Source of the DNA: JBBKXR01 sp037969585
GTDB taxonomy: Bacteria > Verrucomicrobiota > Verrucomicrobiia > Verrucomicrobiales > DEV007
NCBI GenBank assembly: GCA_037969585.1
Contig: JBBKXR010000032.1
Span: 8,456-72,455 of the forward strand
Length of the DNA: 64,000 bases
Reading direction: 5' to 3'
Made by a program: the position numbers and the translations under genes
Notes under the pieces: model-generated
The model's database searches: none
Told to the model about the DNA's origin: nothing
Seen by the model: the letters and a program-made list of their open reading frames with translations, nothing else
Part shown: positions 34,489 through 42,707 of the stretch, one piece after another
Numbering within the stretch: position 1 is the stretch's first letter
How the letters are laid out: each line of letters starts with the position of its first letter

Positions 34489-36092
34489 GTTCCGCCGCTG
34501 CCAACGACAACCGGCGGGCGGACGTTTGCCTGCTTCTCGAAGGCACTTACCCCTATGTGCGCGGTGGAGTTTCCACGTGGGTTCATCAAATCATCACCGC
34601 CCTTCCCGAGCTCACTTTTGCGATCGCTTACATCGGCGCGGAGAAAAAGACCACCGGCGAATCACGTTACGAACTGCCAGCCAACGTTGTCGCACTGACG
34701 CACACCTATCTCTTCGATGATTCAGGTCCGCGTGGCACCAATGCCACTGCTGCCCCACCAGCGAATGGCGAGGCCGACCAGCGGCTTCGCGAAGCAGTCA
34801 ACGATTTCTTCCTGAATTCCGATCCGGAGAAATGCAAAGCACCCCTTATCCTTGCGCTCAGCGACGCTGCGCAACAATCAGCGGCAGGCTTCGACACCTT
34901 TTGGGAACATCCCGACACCTGGGAAATCATCCGCGCTTACTACCTCCAGCATTTCAGCGCCGAACCTTTCATCGAAGTCTACTGGAGCCTACGCTTCATG
35001 ATTCGTCCGCTGTGGAGAATCGCCGCCGCCCTAAGCGATCTACCTCCCGCTGCCGTCTACCACAGTGTCTGTACCGGCTACGCCGGCCTGCTCGGAGCCA
35101 TGGCGGCCCGCCAAAACGGATCATCCTTTCTGCTCAGTGAACACGGCATCTACGTGCGTGAGCGGATCAGCGAACTACTGCGCGCCGATTGGTCGTCGAC
35201 CACACCTCGTGCAAACTCGAGCGGTGTTTTCAGCCTACCGCCTCTGCTCGGCAGTTCGGTAACACCATTGCGCCAACTCTGGACCGATCAGTTCATCGAA
35301 CTCGGTCGACTCAGCTACGACACGGCTGATCACATCGTTTCGCTATTTCAAAAAAATGCCGATCACCAAGTTGAATTCGGTGCCGATGCTGAACGCATCT
35401 CAATCATCCCCAACGGCGTGGCGATCGACCGATTTGATTCGATTCGCGACCAGCGTCGTGCCGCACGGCGCATTCAGCCGGAGCGCATGAACGTCGGATT
35501 CCTGGGCCGGATTGTTGAAATCAAAGACGTCAAAACCCTGCTGCGCGCCGCGGCCATCGTGGTTGCTAAGATGCCACAGGCAAAATTTCTGGTCATGGGC
35601 CCGTTCGATGAAGATCTGGAATACGCCGAGGAATGCCGACAGCTGGCCAACCAACTGGGAATCGATGACAGCGTCGAATTCTCCGGTTCGAAAACTCTCG
35701 AACAAGCCTTGCCGCCCACCGACTTGATGGTTCTCTCCAGTGTCAGCGAAGGTTTACCATTCGTCGCACTTGAAGCTTTCGCCGCCGGCATTCCTCTGGT
35801 CGCCACCGATGTCGGCTCGTGCCGCGAATTGATCGAAGGCAGGACTGACGAAACTCCCGTACTCGGGCCAGCTGGCACCATCGTGCCGGTTGGCGAACCC
35901 GATGCACTCGCCGACGCGATCATCAAAATTCTTGGCAACCGTGCCCTGCAGGATCAACTCGGAGCGGCCGGACGTCGCCGTGTCGAACTGACCTACGCCG
36001 AACCCGAAGTCATCGGGGCCTATCGAGAACTCTACCAATCGCTGCGTCAGAAAAGCCTTCAAGTAGCTCGCCTGGAAAACGCCGAACACTGA
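34485..36092 (+). CDS. pelF: PelF glycosyltransferase (GT4)
   Basis: PelF is the cytoplasmic UDP-hexosamine-using polymerase of Pel polysaccharide. The diagnostic N-terminal block DVCLLLEGTYPYVRGGVSTW (residues 12-31) is present. So are LSEHGIYVRER in the middle, and the GT4 C-terminal half with RIVEIKDVKTLLRAA, LMVLSSVSEGLPFVALEAFAAG and VATDVGSCRELIEG, which carry the nucleotide-sugar-binding residues. Length of 535 residues is typical. The ATG overlaps the pelE stop, and pelG follows after three bases. This is the most secure assignment in the cluster. Confidence 0.95.
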   Translation: MSSAAANDNRRADVCLLLEGTYPYVRGGVSTWVHQIITALPELTFAIAYIGAEKKTTGESRYELPANVVALTHTYLFDDSGPRGTNATAAPPANGEADQRLREAVNDFFLNSDPEKCKAPLILALSDAAQQSAAGFDTFWEHPDTWEIIRAYYLQHFSAEPFIEVYWSLRFMIRPLWRIAAALSDLPPAAVYHSVCTGYAGLLGAMAARQNGSSFLLSEHGIYVRERISELLRADWSSTTPRANSSGVFSLPPLLGSSVTPLRQLWTDQFIELGRLSYDTADHIVSLFQKNADHQVEFGADAERISIIPNGVAIDRFDSIRDQRRAARRIQPERMNVGFLGRIVEIKDVKTLLRAAAIVVAKMPQAKFLVMGPFDEDLEYAEECRQLANQLGIDDSVEFSGSKTLEQALPPTDLMVLSSVSEGLPFVALEAFAAGIPLVATDVGSCRELIEGRTDETPVLGPAGTIVPVGEPDALADAIIKILGNRALQDQLGAAGRRRVELTYAEPEVIGAYRELYQSLRQKSLQVARLENAEH

Positions 36093-36095
36093 ACC

Positions 36096-37475
36096 ATGGC
36101 CGGAATCGGATTTGAACTACGCAAACTTCTCGCCAGCCGATCACTCGGCGGCGCGATGCGTGCTTACGCCTACGCCGGCGTCATCAGCAGTGGCCCGTGG
36201 ATCATTTCAATACTGTCGATCATCGTCCTGCACACCCTGCTGCGCCCGATCCTGACCGAGCACGATCTGACGCTGTTCTCGACCACGATCACCCACGCCT
36301 ACGCCTTGGCCTTGATCCTCACCGGCGGCTTGCAGTTCGTGCTGACCCGTTACGCGGCCGATCAATTTTCTGCAAAAAAGCCGGAAAATGTCCTGCCCTC
36401 GTGCTTCGCCGCCCTGACTCTGACCGCGATCGTGTCCGCGATCGCCGGGGTTTGCCTGTTCGGTTTACTGACACCCGAATCGTTGGTCTGGAAAATCGGT
36501 GCCACCGCACTGCTGGTCGCCGTGTCATGCATCTTTGTGGTCGCGAACTATTTGAGCGTTCTGCACCGCTACAAACGAATCGTCGCCGGATTCGCCATCG
36601 GCTACATTGTCGCGTGCACCGCCGCCTGGTTCGCTGCCCGTGCCGGCGGCGCTGGACTTGCTGTCAGTGGTTTTGCCGCCGGCCACCTCTTGCTTTTGGT
36701 ATGTCTGTTAGTGCCCCTGCAACGCGAGATCGGCAGCCCGATTCTGGCTTCATGGGACTTCATGCGTCACTTTCGCATCGTTCCCGAACTGGCCTTTTGT
36801 GGTTTGTTTTACAACATCGGCATCTGGATCGATAAAATTCTGTTCTGGTGGTTCTCCGAACAAAATGTGCAGGTCTCCGGCGCACTCCACGCCTCACTCG
36901 CTTACGACATCTCCATCTATCTCAGCCTGTTATCGATCGTGCCCGGTTTAACACTGTTCTTTCTAAAACTCGAAACCGCTGTCGCCGACGGATGCACCCA
37001 ATTTTTCGAGCACATCAATCACGGCGGCACGCTCGCCCAGATCGAAGCCGCGCGTGATGACTTGATCGCCAGCCTGCGCGCGGGCTTCGTCAACCTGATG
37101 CTCGTTCAAGGCATCGTCACCATCGCCCTGCTGATCTGCGCCGAAAGCATCGGTCAGTGGCTCGGGCTGGGCGCTATCCAGATCGGTATCTTTCGCATCA
37201 CACTGGTCGGCGCATTTTTACTAGTGGTGTTCCTATCGCTACTGACCGTGCTGTTCTACTTCGACGATCGCAAAGGCGCACTCTGGGCCTGTGCCGTGTT
37301 TGCTTTCGGCAACGCGGGACTGAGTTTCGCCACCCTGCTCGCTAACGAAGCATGGTACGGCTTCGGCTTTGTCGTCGCCGCCGGAGCCGCCATGACCATC
37401 GCCGCAATCCGAGTCAACAAACGCGCCGCGGTGCTCGAATATCACGTGTTCACTCCGCAACACGCCAGGGTCTAG
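36096..37475 (+). CDS. pelG: PelG, Wzx/MATE-like membrane transporter of the Pel complex
   Basis: PelG is a polytopic inner-membrane protein that works with PelF, PelD and PelE to make and pass Pel polymer across the inner membrane. The start MAGIGFELRKLL is family-diagnostic, followed by AYAYAGVISSGPWI. About twelve hydrophobic segments span the 459 residues, and LSVLHRYKRIVAGFAIGYIVA and GLFYNIGIWIDKILFWW are recognisable blocks. It starts three bases after pelF and ends the operon. A hairpin of the GGCAGGCG type follows at 37498. Confidence 0.94.
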   Translation: MAGIGFELRKLLASRSLGGAMRAYAYAGVISSGPWIISILSIIVLHTLLRPILTEHDLTLFSTTITHAYALALILTGGLQFVLTRYAADQFSAKKPENVLPSCFAALTLTAIVSAIAGVCLFGLLTPESLVWKIGATALLVAVSCIFVVANYLSVLHRYKRIVAGFAIGYIVACTAAWFAARAGGAGLAVSGFAAGHLLLLVCLLVPLQREIGSPILASWDFMRHFRIVPELAFCGLFYNIGIWIDKILFWWFSEQNVQVSGALHASLAYDISIYLSLLSIVPGLTLFFLKLETAVADGCTQFFEHINHGGTLAQIEAARDDLIASLRAGFVNLMLVQGIVTIALLICAESIGQWLGLGAIQIGIFRITLVGAFLLVVFLSLLTVLFYFDDRKGALWACAVFAFGNAGLSFATLLANEAWYGFGFVVAAGAAMTIAAIRVNKRAAVLEYHVFTPQHARV

Positions 37476-37497
37476 AATTTGTGCAAGGCAATTTCGG

Positions 37498-37516
37498 GGC
37501 AGGCGCTCCGCCTGCC
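37498..37516. repeat. Perfect palindromic hairpin after pelG
   Basis: GGCAGGCG-CTC-CGCCTGCC, a perfect 8-bp stem 22 bases after the pelG stop. No T run follows on either strand, so it is more like a REP-type palindrome than an intrinsic terminator, although it could shield the 3' end of the operon mRNA. The rest of the 37476-37581 gap shows nothing else. Confidence 0.6.
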
Positions 37517-37581
37517 TCTAGGCGTTGGCGAGGGGAACACCCGCCCGACAACTCTGTTAATTTGTCGCGCTCGTCGTCGAC

Positions 37582-38475
37582 TTAAGCCCGCCGCGCGGCA
37601 CTGCGGATGGTATTGCGCATCAGCATGGCAATCGTCATCACTCCGACACCGCCGGGAACGGGAGTAATCGCCGAACAGCGCTCAGCGACGGCTTCAAAAT
37701 CGACATCGCCGACCAGTCGGTAACCGCGTTTGGCTTCGGGGTCGTCTACTCGATTGATGCCGACGTCGATGACCACAGCACCATCGCCAATGAAATCACT
37801 ACCGACAAAATGCGGTCGACCGATCGCCGCCACAACCACATCGGCAGAGCGCGACAGCTCGGCGAGATTAGCGGTGCGCGAGTGAGCTACCGTAACCGTC
37901 GCGTTAGCACCGCGACCTTTGCCCATCAAAAGTAACGCTAGCGATTTTCCGACCAACAGACTGCGGCCGATGATGACCACATTTTTGCCCGAAACATCGA
38001 TGCCGCTCTCGATCAGCATGCGCTGACAACCTTGTGGAGTGCAGGGAGCAAAACCGCTGTCGTCGTCCATCGCCAGCTTGCCAAGATTGATCGGATGCAA
38101 ACCGTCGACGTCCTTGTCGGGATCGATGGCGAGGATCACCGCCTCCTCGTCAAGGTGATCGGGCAGCGGCATCTGCACCAGAATGCCATCGATCTTCGGG
38201 TCGGCGTTGAGTTTGACAATTTGCGCCAGCAGATCTTCCTGCGCCGTGTCGGCGGGCAGTTCGATCTTCAGCGAATGCAGTCCGAGCTCCTGACACTTGC
38301 GATCTTTCGACCCAACGTAAGCTTTCGAGGCCGGATCATCCCCCACCAGCACGACTGCGAGCCCCGGCACGACACCGGCTTCGGCCAGTCGGCTCAGCTC
38401 GGCGCGGCATTCGGTGTAAACAGCTTCTGCGATGGGTTTACCTTCGATCAGTTTCATATCGTTCGTGGCTAACAT
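37582..38475 (-). CDS. folD: Methylenetetrahydrofolate dehydrogenase/cyclohydrolase
   Basis: The cytoplasmic bifunctional one-carbon enzyme interconverting 5,10-methylene- and 10-formyl-tetrahydrofolate with NADP. Hallmarks are DPASKAYVGSKDRKCQELG with the catalytic Tyr and Lys, the substrate block QMPLPDHLDEEAVILAIDP followed by KDVDGLHPIN, the nucleotide-binding GRSLLVGKSLALLL, and PVPGGVGVMTIAML near the C-terminus. The frame extends upstream to 38592, which would overlap the DUF374 gene. The ATG at 38475, or 38457 (MKLIEGKPIA), avoids this. It lies 7 bases after the DUF374 gene, on the same strand. Confidence 0.96.
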   Translation of the reverse strand: MLATNDMKLIEGKPIAEAVYTECRAELSRLAEAGVVPGLAVVLVGDDPASKAYVGSKDRKCQELGLHSLKIELPADTAQEDLLAQIVKLNADPKIDGILVQMPLPDHLDEEAVILAIDPDKDVDGLHPINLGKLAMDDDSGFAPCTPQGCQRMLIESGIDVSGKNVVIIGRSLLVGKSLALLLMGKGRGANATVTVAHSRTANLAELSRSADVVVAAIGRPHFVGSDFIGDGAVVIDVGINRVDDPEAKRGYRLVGDVDFEAVAERCSAITPVPGGVGVMTIAMLMRNTIRSAARRA

Positions 38476-38482
38476 TCGGTGT

Positions 38483-39181
38483 TCAGGAAATTTCGGAGGC
38501 ACTCGCGGTTTCGTCGCCACCGAGTACTGCCTCGATGCGTTTTCGTTCCGCTTCAAAGGCGTCGCCGTCAAGTTCCTCGGCAACACTTTCAAAGGGCAAC
38601 AGAGTGATGTGAACTTTGGAAAACGGCTTTGGAATTCGGAACTGATCCCAGCTTTTCAAACGCCAGGCATTCTCGAAATCGACGCGGACCGGCATGATCC
38701 GTGCGCCGGTTTTGCCCGCCAGTTTCACGATCCCTGGAGCCAGTCGATAGCGTGGTCCGCGCGGACCATCGGGCGTAATGGCCAGATCGTAACCGGCCGC
38801 CACCCATTCGATCATTTCGCGCGAAGCCGCAGCGCCTCTTCGCGAGCTCGATCCACGCACTGAAGCCGCTCCGAAACAGCGCAGCGTCTCGGCGAGAATA
38901 GCGCCGTCTTTGCTGGCACTGGTCAGCACCGCTCCACCCCGTTCCGGCAGAAACTTTCGCCAGAACGTGGGCACGATCATAATTCGATTGTGCCAGAACG
39001 CCCAGAGCAGCGGCTCGTCCGGTGCAGAGTCGAGCATGCCGCAACGATCATCGGTTGTGATCCGACAAGTCCGTCCCAACCCGCCGATGAGGATTGCCAA
39101 TAAACGTCCGAGAGCTCGCGCCTTAAACGGCGGGCGACGTTGATCGCCGAGCGAATTGGCGAGTGGATTTTGCCTCGGCAT
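38483..39181 (-). CDS. DUF374 lysophospholipid acyltransferase-family protein
   Basis: A 232-residue member of the DUF374 acyltransferase family. The conserved WAFWHNRIMIVPTF block near residues 60-75 provides the acyltransferase histidine. TSASKDGAILAETL and the family signature DLAITPDGPRGPRY follow. Relatives act at the inner membrane on lipid A or phospholipid precursors. Here no LPS genes adjoin, so only membrane-lipid acylation in general is supported. It is co-oriented with folD downstream and xylB upstream, with gaps of 7 and 33 bases, suggesting one transcript of unrelated housekeeping genes. Confidence 0.87.
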   Translation of the reverse strand: MPRQNPLANSLGDQRRPPFKARALGRLLAILIGGLGRTCRITTDDRCGMLDSAPDEPLLWAFWHNRIMIVPTFWRKFLPERGGAVLTSASKDGAILAETLRCFGAASVRGSSSRRGAAASREMIEWVAAGYDLAITPDGPRGPRYRLAPGIVKLAGKTGARIMPVRVDFENAWRLKSWDQFRIPKPFSKVHITLLPFESVAEELDGDAFEAERKRIEAVLGGDETASASEIS

Positions 39182-39214
39182 GAAATGGACGATGGATACC
39201 GCAACGAAAGTGAT

Positions 39215-40702
39215 TCACAACCAGGCGCTGGCCGCCAGATCTCGCGTCAGCTTCATCTGGCGTTCGAGTTTTTCGGCATAGAAAGCCGCGTTGTCTGCGT
39301 TTGGAACACAGCGGCTGGATTCATCGACGGCTACCAGTCGCGAACAGAGATCAGGGTATCCGGAACCTTCGCCTGCCGCGTGGGCTGCCTGGATCGCGCC
39401 GCCGAGCCCGGCACCTTCCGAAGTCGCCAGCGAGACCACCGGAGCATTGAAAACATCGGCCGCGATCTGCCGCCATAGGGCACTCTTGCTACCTCCACCG
39501 GTGATACGAATCTCCTCCGGATCCATGCCCAGGTCTCGAAAACGCTGCAAGCCATAGGCGAGACCGAGCGTCGCACCCTCCATCGCTGCACGACCGAGAT
39601 TGGCCGGCGTGGCGTTGGTGGTATTGAGCCCGTGAATGACACCGCTTGCGCCGGGTAGATTTGGCGTTCGCTCGCCGTTCAAGTAGGGCAAAAGAGTGAT
39701 CCCGCCCGCTCCCGGCTGCGCGTTACCGGCTTCCGACTCAAGCGTCGTCAGGTCCCAGTCAAACAACTTGCGCACTTGCTCGGTGACCACCGTGACATTC
39801 ATCGTGCACACCAGCGGCAGCCACTGATCAGTGCTATCGCAAAATGCGGCGATCTCCCCCTGCGGATCGACCACCGCTTCACCGGCGCAACCATAGAGCG
39901 TTCCCGAAGTGCCGAAGCTGGCAGTGATGACGCCAGGCGTGATATTTCCGGTGCCAATCGCGCCCATCATGTTATCGCCGCCGCCAGCACTGACGATCAC
40001 CGAATCGCTCAGTCCCCAGGCAGACACGCGATCTGCCGAGAGCGTGCCGTGGGCCTGATTGGACGATCCGAGTTCAGGCAACATCTCAGCCACTCGCGAA
40101 TCGATAAAGTCAATCAGCGGCCGACTCCACTGCCGGGTGCGAATATCGAGCAAACCCGTTCCAGACGCGTCGCCGTACTCCATGCGCTTCACGCCGGTCA
40201 GCCAGAAATTGAGATAATCATGGGGCAGCAACACGCTGCGCACCTTGTCGAAATGGTCCGGCTCATTCTGTTTCAGCCAGAGAATCTTCGGCGCCGTGTA
40301 GCCGGACAGCATGGTATTGCCAGCCAGTTCGATGAGGCCGCTCTCACCGCCGAATTTTTCGGCAAACTGCGCACACTGCTCGGTCGTCGAAGTGTCGCAC
40401 CAGAGCTTTGCCGGTCGCACGACATGATCCGAATCGTCGAGCACCACCAGACCGTGCTGCTGGCCGCTGACGCCGATACCGCGCACCTCCGAGCGCCGCT
40501 CACCGAGTTGATCGAGGCATTGCCGAACCGTGGCGTCGACCGCGTCGATCCACAGTTGAGGGTCCTGCTCAAGATGTCCGGCAGGCAAGCCGTCGATCAG
40601 GTCATAGGCCTGCGCTGCCTGAGCAACAATCTCGCCACTGTCAAAGTCGAGCACCACCGTCTTGGTGCTCTGGGTGCCACTATCAATGCCGATGAAATAC
40701 AT
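39215..40702 (-). CDS. xylB: Xylulokinase, FGGY family
   Basis: Phosphorylates D-xylulose to xylulose 5-phosphate for the pentose phosphate pathway. The N-terminal ATPase motif is FIGIDSGTQSTKTVVLDFD. The substrate block GHLEQDPQLWIDAV, the mid-protein VSGQQHGLVVLD and SASGTGLLD-type DASGTGLLDIRTR, and the C-terminal ITGGGSKSALWRQIAADVF are all xylulokinase-like. The ATG at 40702 (MYFIGIDSG) fits best; the frame extends to 40726. No xylose isomerase is adjacent. Distinguishing it from another FGGY sugar kinase would need phylogeny, but the motifs favour XylB. Confidence 0.9.
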   Translation of the reverse strand: MYFIGIDSGTQSTKTVVLDFDSGEIVAQAAQAYDLIDGLPAGHLEQDPQLWIDAVDATVRQCLDQLGERRSEVRGIGVSGQQHGLVVLDDSDHVVRPAKLWCDTSTTEQCAQFAEKFGGESGLIELAGNTMLSGYTAPKILWLKQNEPDHFDKVRSVLLPHDYLNFWLTGVKRMEYGDASGTGLLDIRTRQWSRPLIDFIDSRVAEMLPELGSSNQAHGTLSADRVSAWGLSDSVIVSAGGGDNMMGAIGTGNITPGVITASFGTSGTLYGCAGEAVVDPQGEIAAFCDSTDQWLPLVCTMNVTVVTEQVRKLFDWDLTTLESEAGNAQPGAGGITLLPYLNGERTPNLPGASGVIHGLNTTNATPANLGRAAMEGATLGLAYGLQRFRDLGMDPEEIRITGGGSKSALWRQIAADVFNAPVVSLATSEGAGLGGAIQAAHAAGEGSGYPDLCSRLVAVDESSRCVPNADNAAFYAEKLERQMKLTRDLAASAWL

Positions 40703-40820
40703 GAGTTCAGATGGTTCCGGCGACAACGCCGAACACCTCTGAGCCTAGGAACGACGCACCAAGGGCGCAACCGCTTTTTATCGTCTCCGCCGCGTTCAGC
40801 GAACCAGCCACCGCTCAGAA

Positions 40821-41684
40821 TCACTCGCTCTCGATCCGCTGGCTGCCCTTGAATTCTTCGGCAAATTTATCGGTGACGATGATTTCCAGTTCGTCTTCAT
40901 CGTCCCAGGCAAAGTCGCTCATGACAGTCGGGTTACTCATGTGCTCCGCAATGATTTCACCGTTTTTGATCAGGCGTAACCAGATGCCAACGAGTTTGTC
41001 CTTGCGGTACTCCCTTTCTCCACGCGTCGGGTCGTAGCGATAGGTGTCGAGCTCGACTGCCGGAGTGGTAAATTGCCCAAAGGCGTTGAATCCCATGTCG
41101 GGAAGTTTCACCGACTCCCCGTCCCGCTGCATTCCTTTGCCCGGATATGGCGTCGTGCGCAGAAAGTAAATCTCGTCTTCGTAGAAGATACGGAACTCAA
41201 TTTCGGCACCTTTCAATTCGTTGCGGGTACGATTGGTCAGCTCAATATCGTAGGCCCACTTGGAAGTGGTGAGAACACGATACGGCATGTTGTAGTCCGA
41301 CGAATCGACCAAACGCTTGCGCGCTACAATGCTGAACGCATAGTCAATTGCTTCGACGTCTCGCTCGAGCCACAGATTGATGTAACGCTGCGACGTATCG
41401 TGAAAATTCTCGAGATCGATTTGAAACTCACGCTGATCGCTGGTCCGCTCAACGGTGATGACGTCGCCAGTCGCAGAAATCAAACGCGCTTCGATAAGAC
41501 GACCTTCTCGATCATATAGCCGCAACGGATCTTCAAAGAAATTGCCAGTGGTGCTCTGCCGATCGGCAGCAGCGGCGGCGATCGCCAATTCCGTCTCAAC
41601 TTCGTCACCCGCGGTTGGCAGGACGACGATTCCTGTGGAGGTGGTCCTCGGACCGGTTTTGTCGACTGATGCGGCGCTGGTCAC
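40821..41684 (-). CDS. SHD1-like domain protein, start uncertain
   Basis: The protein carries DPLRLYDREGRLIEARLISATG through FHDTSQRYINLWLERD (about residues 51-107), the same SHD1-like pattern as the protein at 5636, followed by about 180 residues rich in beta strands and charged residues (ELTNRTRNELKGAEIEFRIF). The called start is a GTG at 41684, which leaves no signal peptide. The codons just upstream read KLKTTVTTASVAAV, which would complete a signal peptide, but they are preceded by TAA with no start codon. The start may therefore be damaged or non-canonical. Function unknown. Confidence 0.75.
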   Translation of the reverse strand: MTSAASVDKTGPRTTSTGIVVLPTAGDEVETELAIAAAAADRQSTTGNFFEDPLRLYDREGRLIEARLISATGDVITVERTSDQREFQIDLENFHDTSQRYINLWLERDVEAIDYAFSIVARKRLVDSSDYNMPYRVLTTSKWAYDIELTNRTRNELKGAEIEFRIFYEDEIYFLRTTPYPGKGMQRDGESVKLPDMGFNAFGQFTTPAVELDTYRYDPTRGEREYRKDKLVGIWLRLIKNGEIIAEHMSNPTVMSDFAWDDEDELEIIVTDKFAEEFKGSQRIESE

Positions 41685-41824
41685 GGCCGCAACGGACGCC
41701 GTCGTTACCGTCGTTTTTAATTTTTAGCCCGGGTCGGCAGCGACAGCAGATTACGTGCCGAAACTTAGAAAGGTGACCGTCGCCACCGCGGCGAAATTGA
41801 TGCTGGATAAAATATAAGACATTT

Positions 41825-41855
41825 GAAAAACGCTTCACCAGATGAAGCATTTTTA
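41825..41855 (-). terminator. Bidirectional intrinsic terminator downstream of the response regulator
   Basis: GCTTCA-CCAGA-TGAAGC, flanked by A and T runs on both sides (AAAAAC before, ATTTTT after), so a T run follows the stem in either direction. On the minus strand it lies about 100 bases after the response-regulator stop and should end the DUF1552-to-regulator transcript. The remaining 41685-41954 sequence shows no gene. Confidence 0.82.
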
Positions 41856-41954
41856 ATTTAAATGCCCTAACAAAGCCAACAACGTACGCCAATACGCTAG
41901 GGCGAAACAGCAGATCCTGAGATCAGGGCCGCAACCGCGCCGTGCGTAATCACG

Positions 41955-42689
41955 TCAGCTTGCGACAGTTCCTCCACTGCTGTCGCCGATATCCCCTGTT
42001 ATCCCCTCGCTTTTCAGCAGGCCTTCCTTCAACGCTTTGGCCACCGCACCCGTCATCGTATTGACGTGCAACTTGCTGTAGATCCCGCGAATGTGTTTAT
42101 CCACCGTGTGAAAACTCAGCCCGAGTTGATCGGCGATCTCTTTTTTGGTGAGTCCACCGACCATCTGCTCGAGCACCTCATTTTCGCGATCGGTCAGGCC
42201 ATAATCTTTGCTCTCGGGAGCGAGATGACGAAACATCTCCAACACCTGACCGGCGATGCGAGCATTAATCGGCGCGCCTCCGGCGAGCACCTCGCGAATC
42301 GCTTCGGGAATCTCGGCTTGGCTTGAGGTTTTCAAAAGATAACCGGAAGCACCCGCACAGATCGCCTTAAAAACCTTCTCATTGTCGTCAAACACGGAGA
42401 AAACCAGAATCTCGATCTGTGGCAGCGCCGTCTTGATTCGACGAATACCTTCGATACCACTGATACCGGGCAGCCCCAGATCGAGCAAAATGACGTTAGG
42501 CACCTCGCCCTTCATCAGCACTTCGAACGCATCTTCGCAGCGATCGAACTGATGCTCACAGATCATGTCGCTCTGACGGTTGATCACGCGGGCCACCGTT
42601 TTGCGCAAGGTTTCGTTGTCCTCGATCAACCAGATCGTTGTTGGATCGCCGGAGGATTTATCTTTGGCTTCGCTCATAGCTCGATTCAA
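41955..42689 (-). CDS. NarL/LuxR-family response regulator
   Basis: A two-component DNA-binding regulator. The receiver domain (about residues 17-135) has the acidic pair in WLIEDNE, the phospho-acceptor Asp70 in VILLDLGLPG, and the conserved Lys in GYLLKTSS. A LuxR-type helix-turn-helix follows (about 168-228: LTDRENEVLEQMVGGLTKKE, SFHTVDKHIRGIYSKL). It lies 18 bases after the histidine kinase gene on the same strand and is surely its partner. Targets unknown; the upstream beta-propeller and DUF1552 genes in the same operon are candidates. Confidence 0.95.
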   Translation of the reverse strand: MNRAMSEAKDKSSGDPTTIWLIEDNETLRKTVARVINRQSDMICEHQFDRCEDAFEVLMKGEVPNVILLDLGLPGISGIEGIRRIKTALPQIEILVFSVFDDNEKVFKAICAGASGYLLKTSSQAEIPEAIREVLAGGAPINARIAGQVLEMFRHLAPESKDYGLTDRENEVLEQMVGGLTKKEIADQLGLSFHTVDKHIRGIYSKLHVNTMTGAVAKALKEGLLKSEGITGDIGDSSGGTVAS

Positions 42690-42707
42690 TTTCAGGTAAG
42701 ATTTTAA

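Noticed and set aside
37498..37516. Hairpin after pelG considered as an intrinsic terminator
   Set aside because: Strong stem but no T run on either strand; recorded as a palindromic repeat instead.
39776..40852. A 358-codon open frame on the plus strand
   Set aside because: Shadow of xylulokinase; no family motifs.
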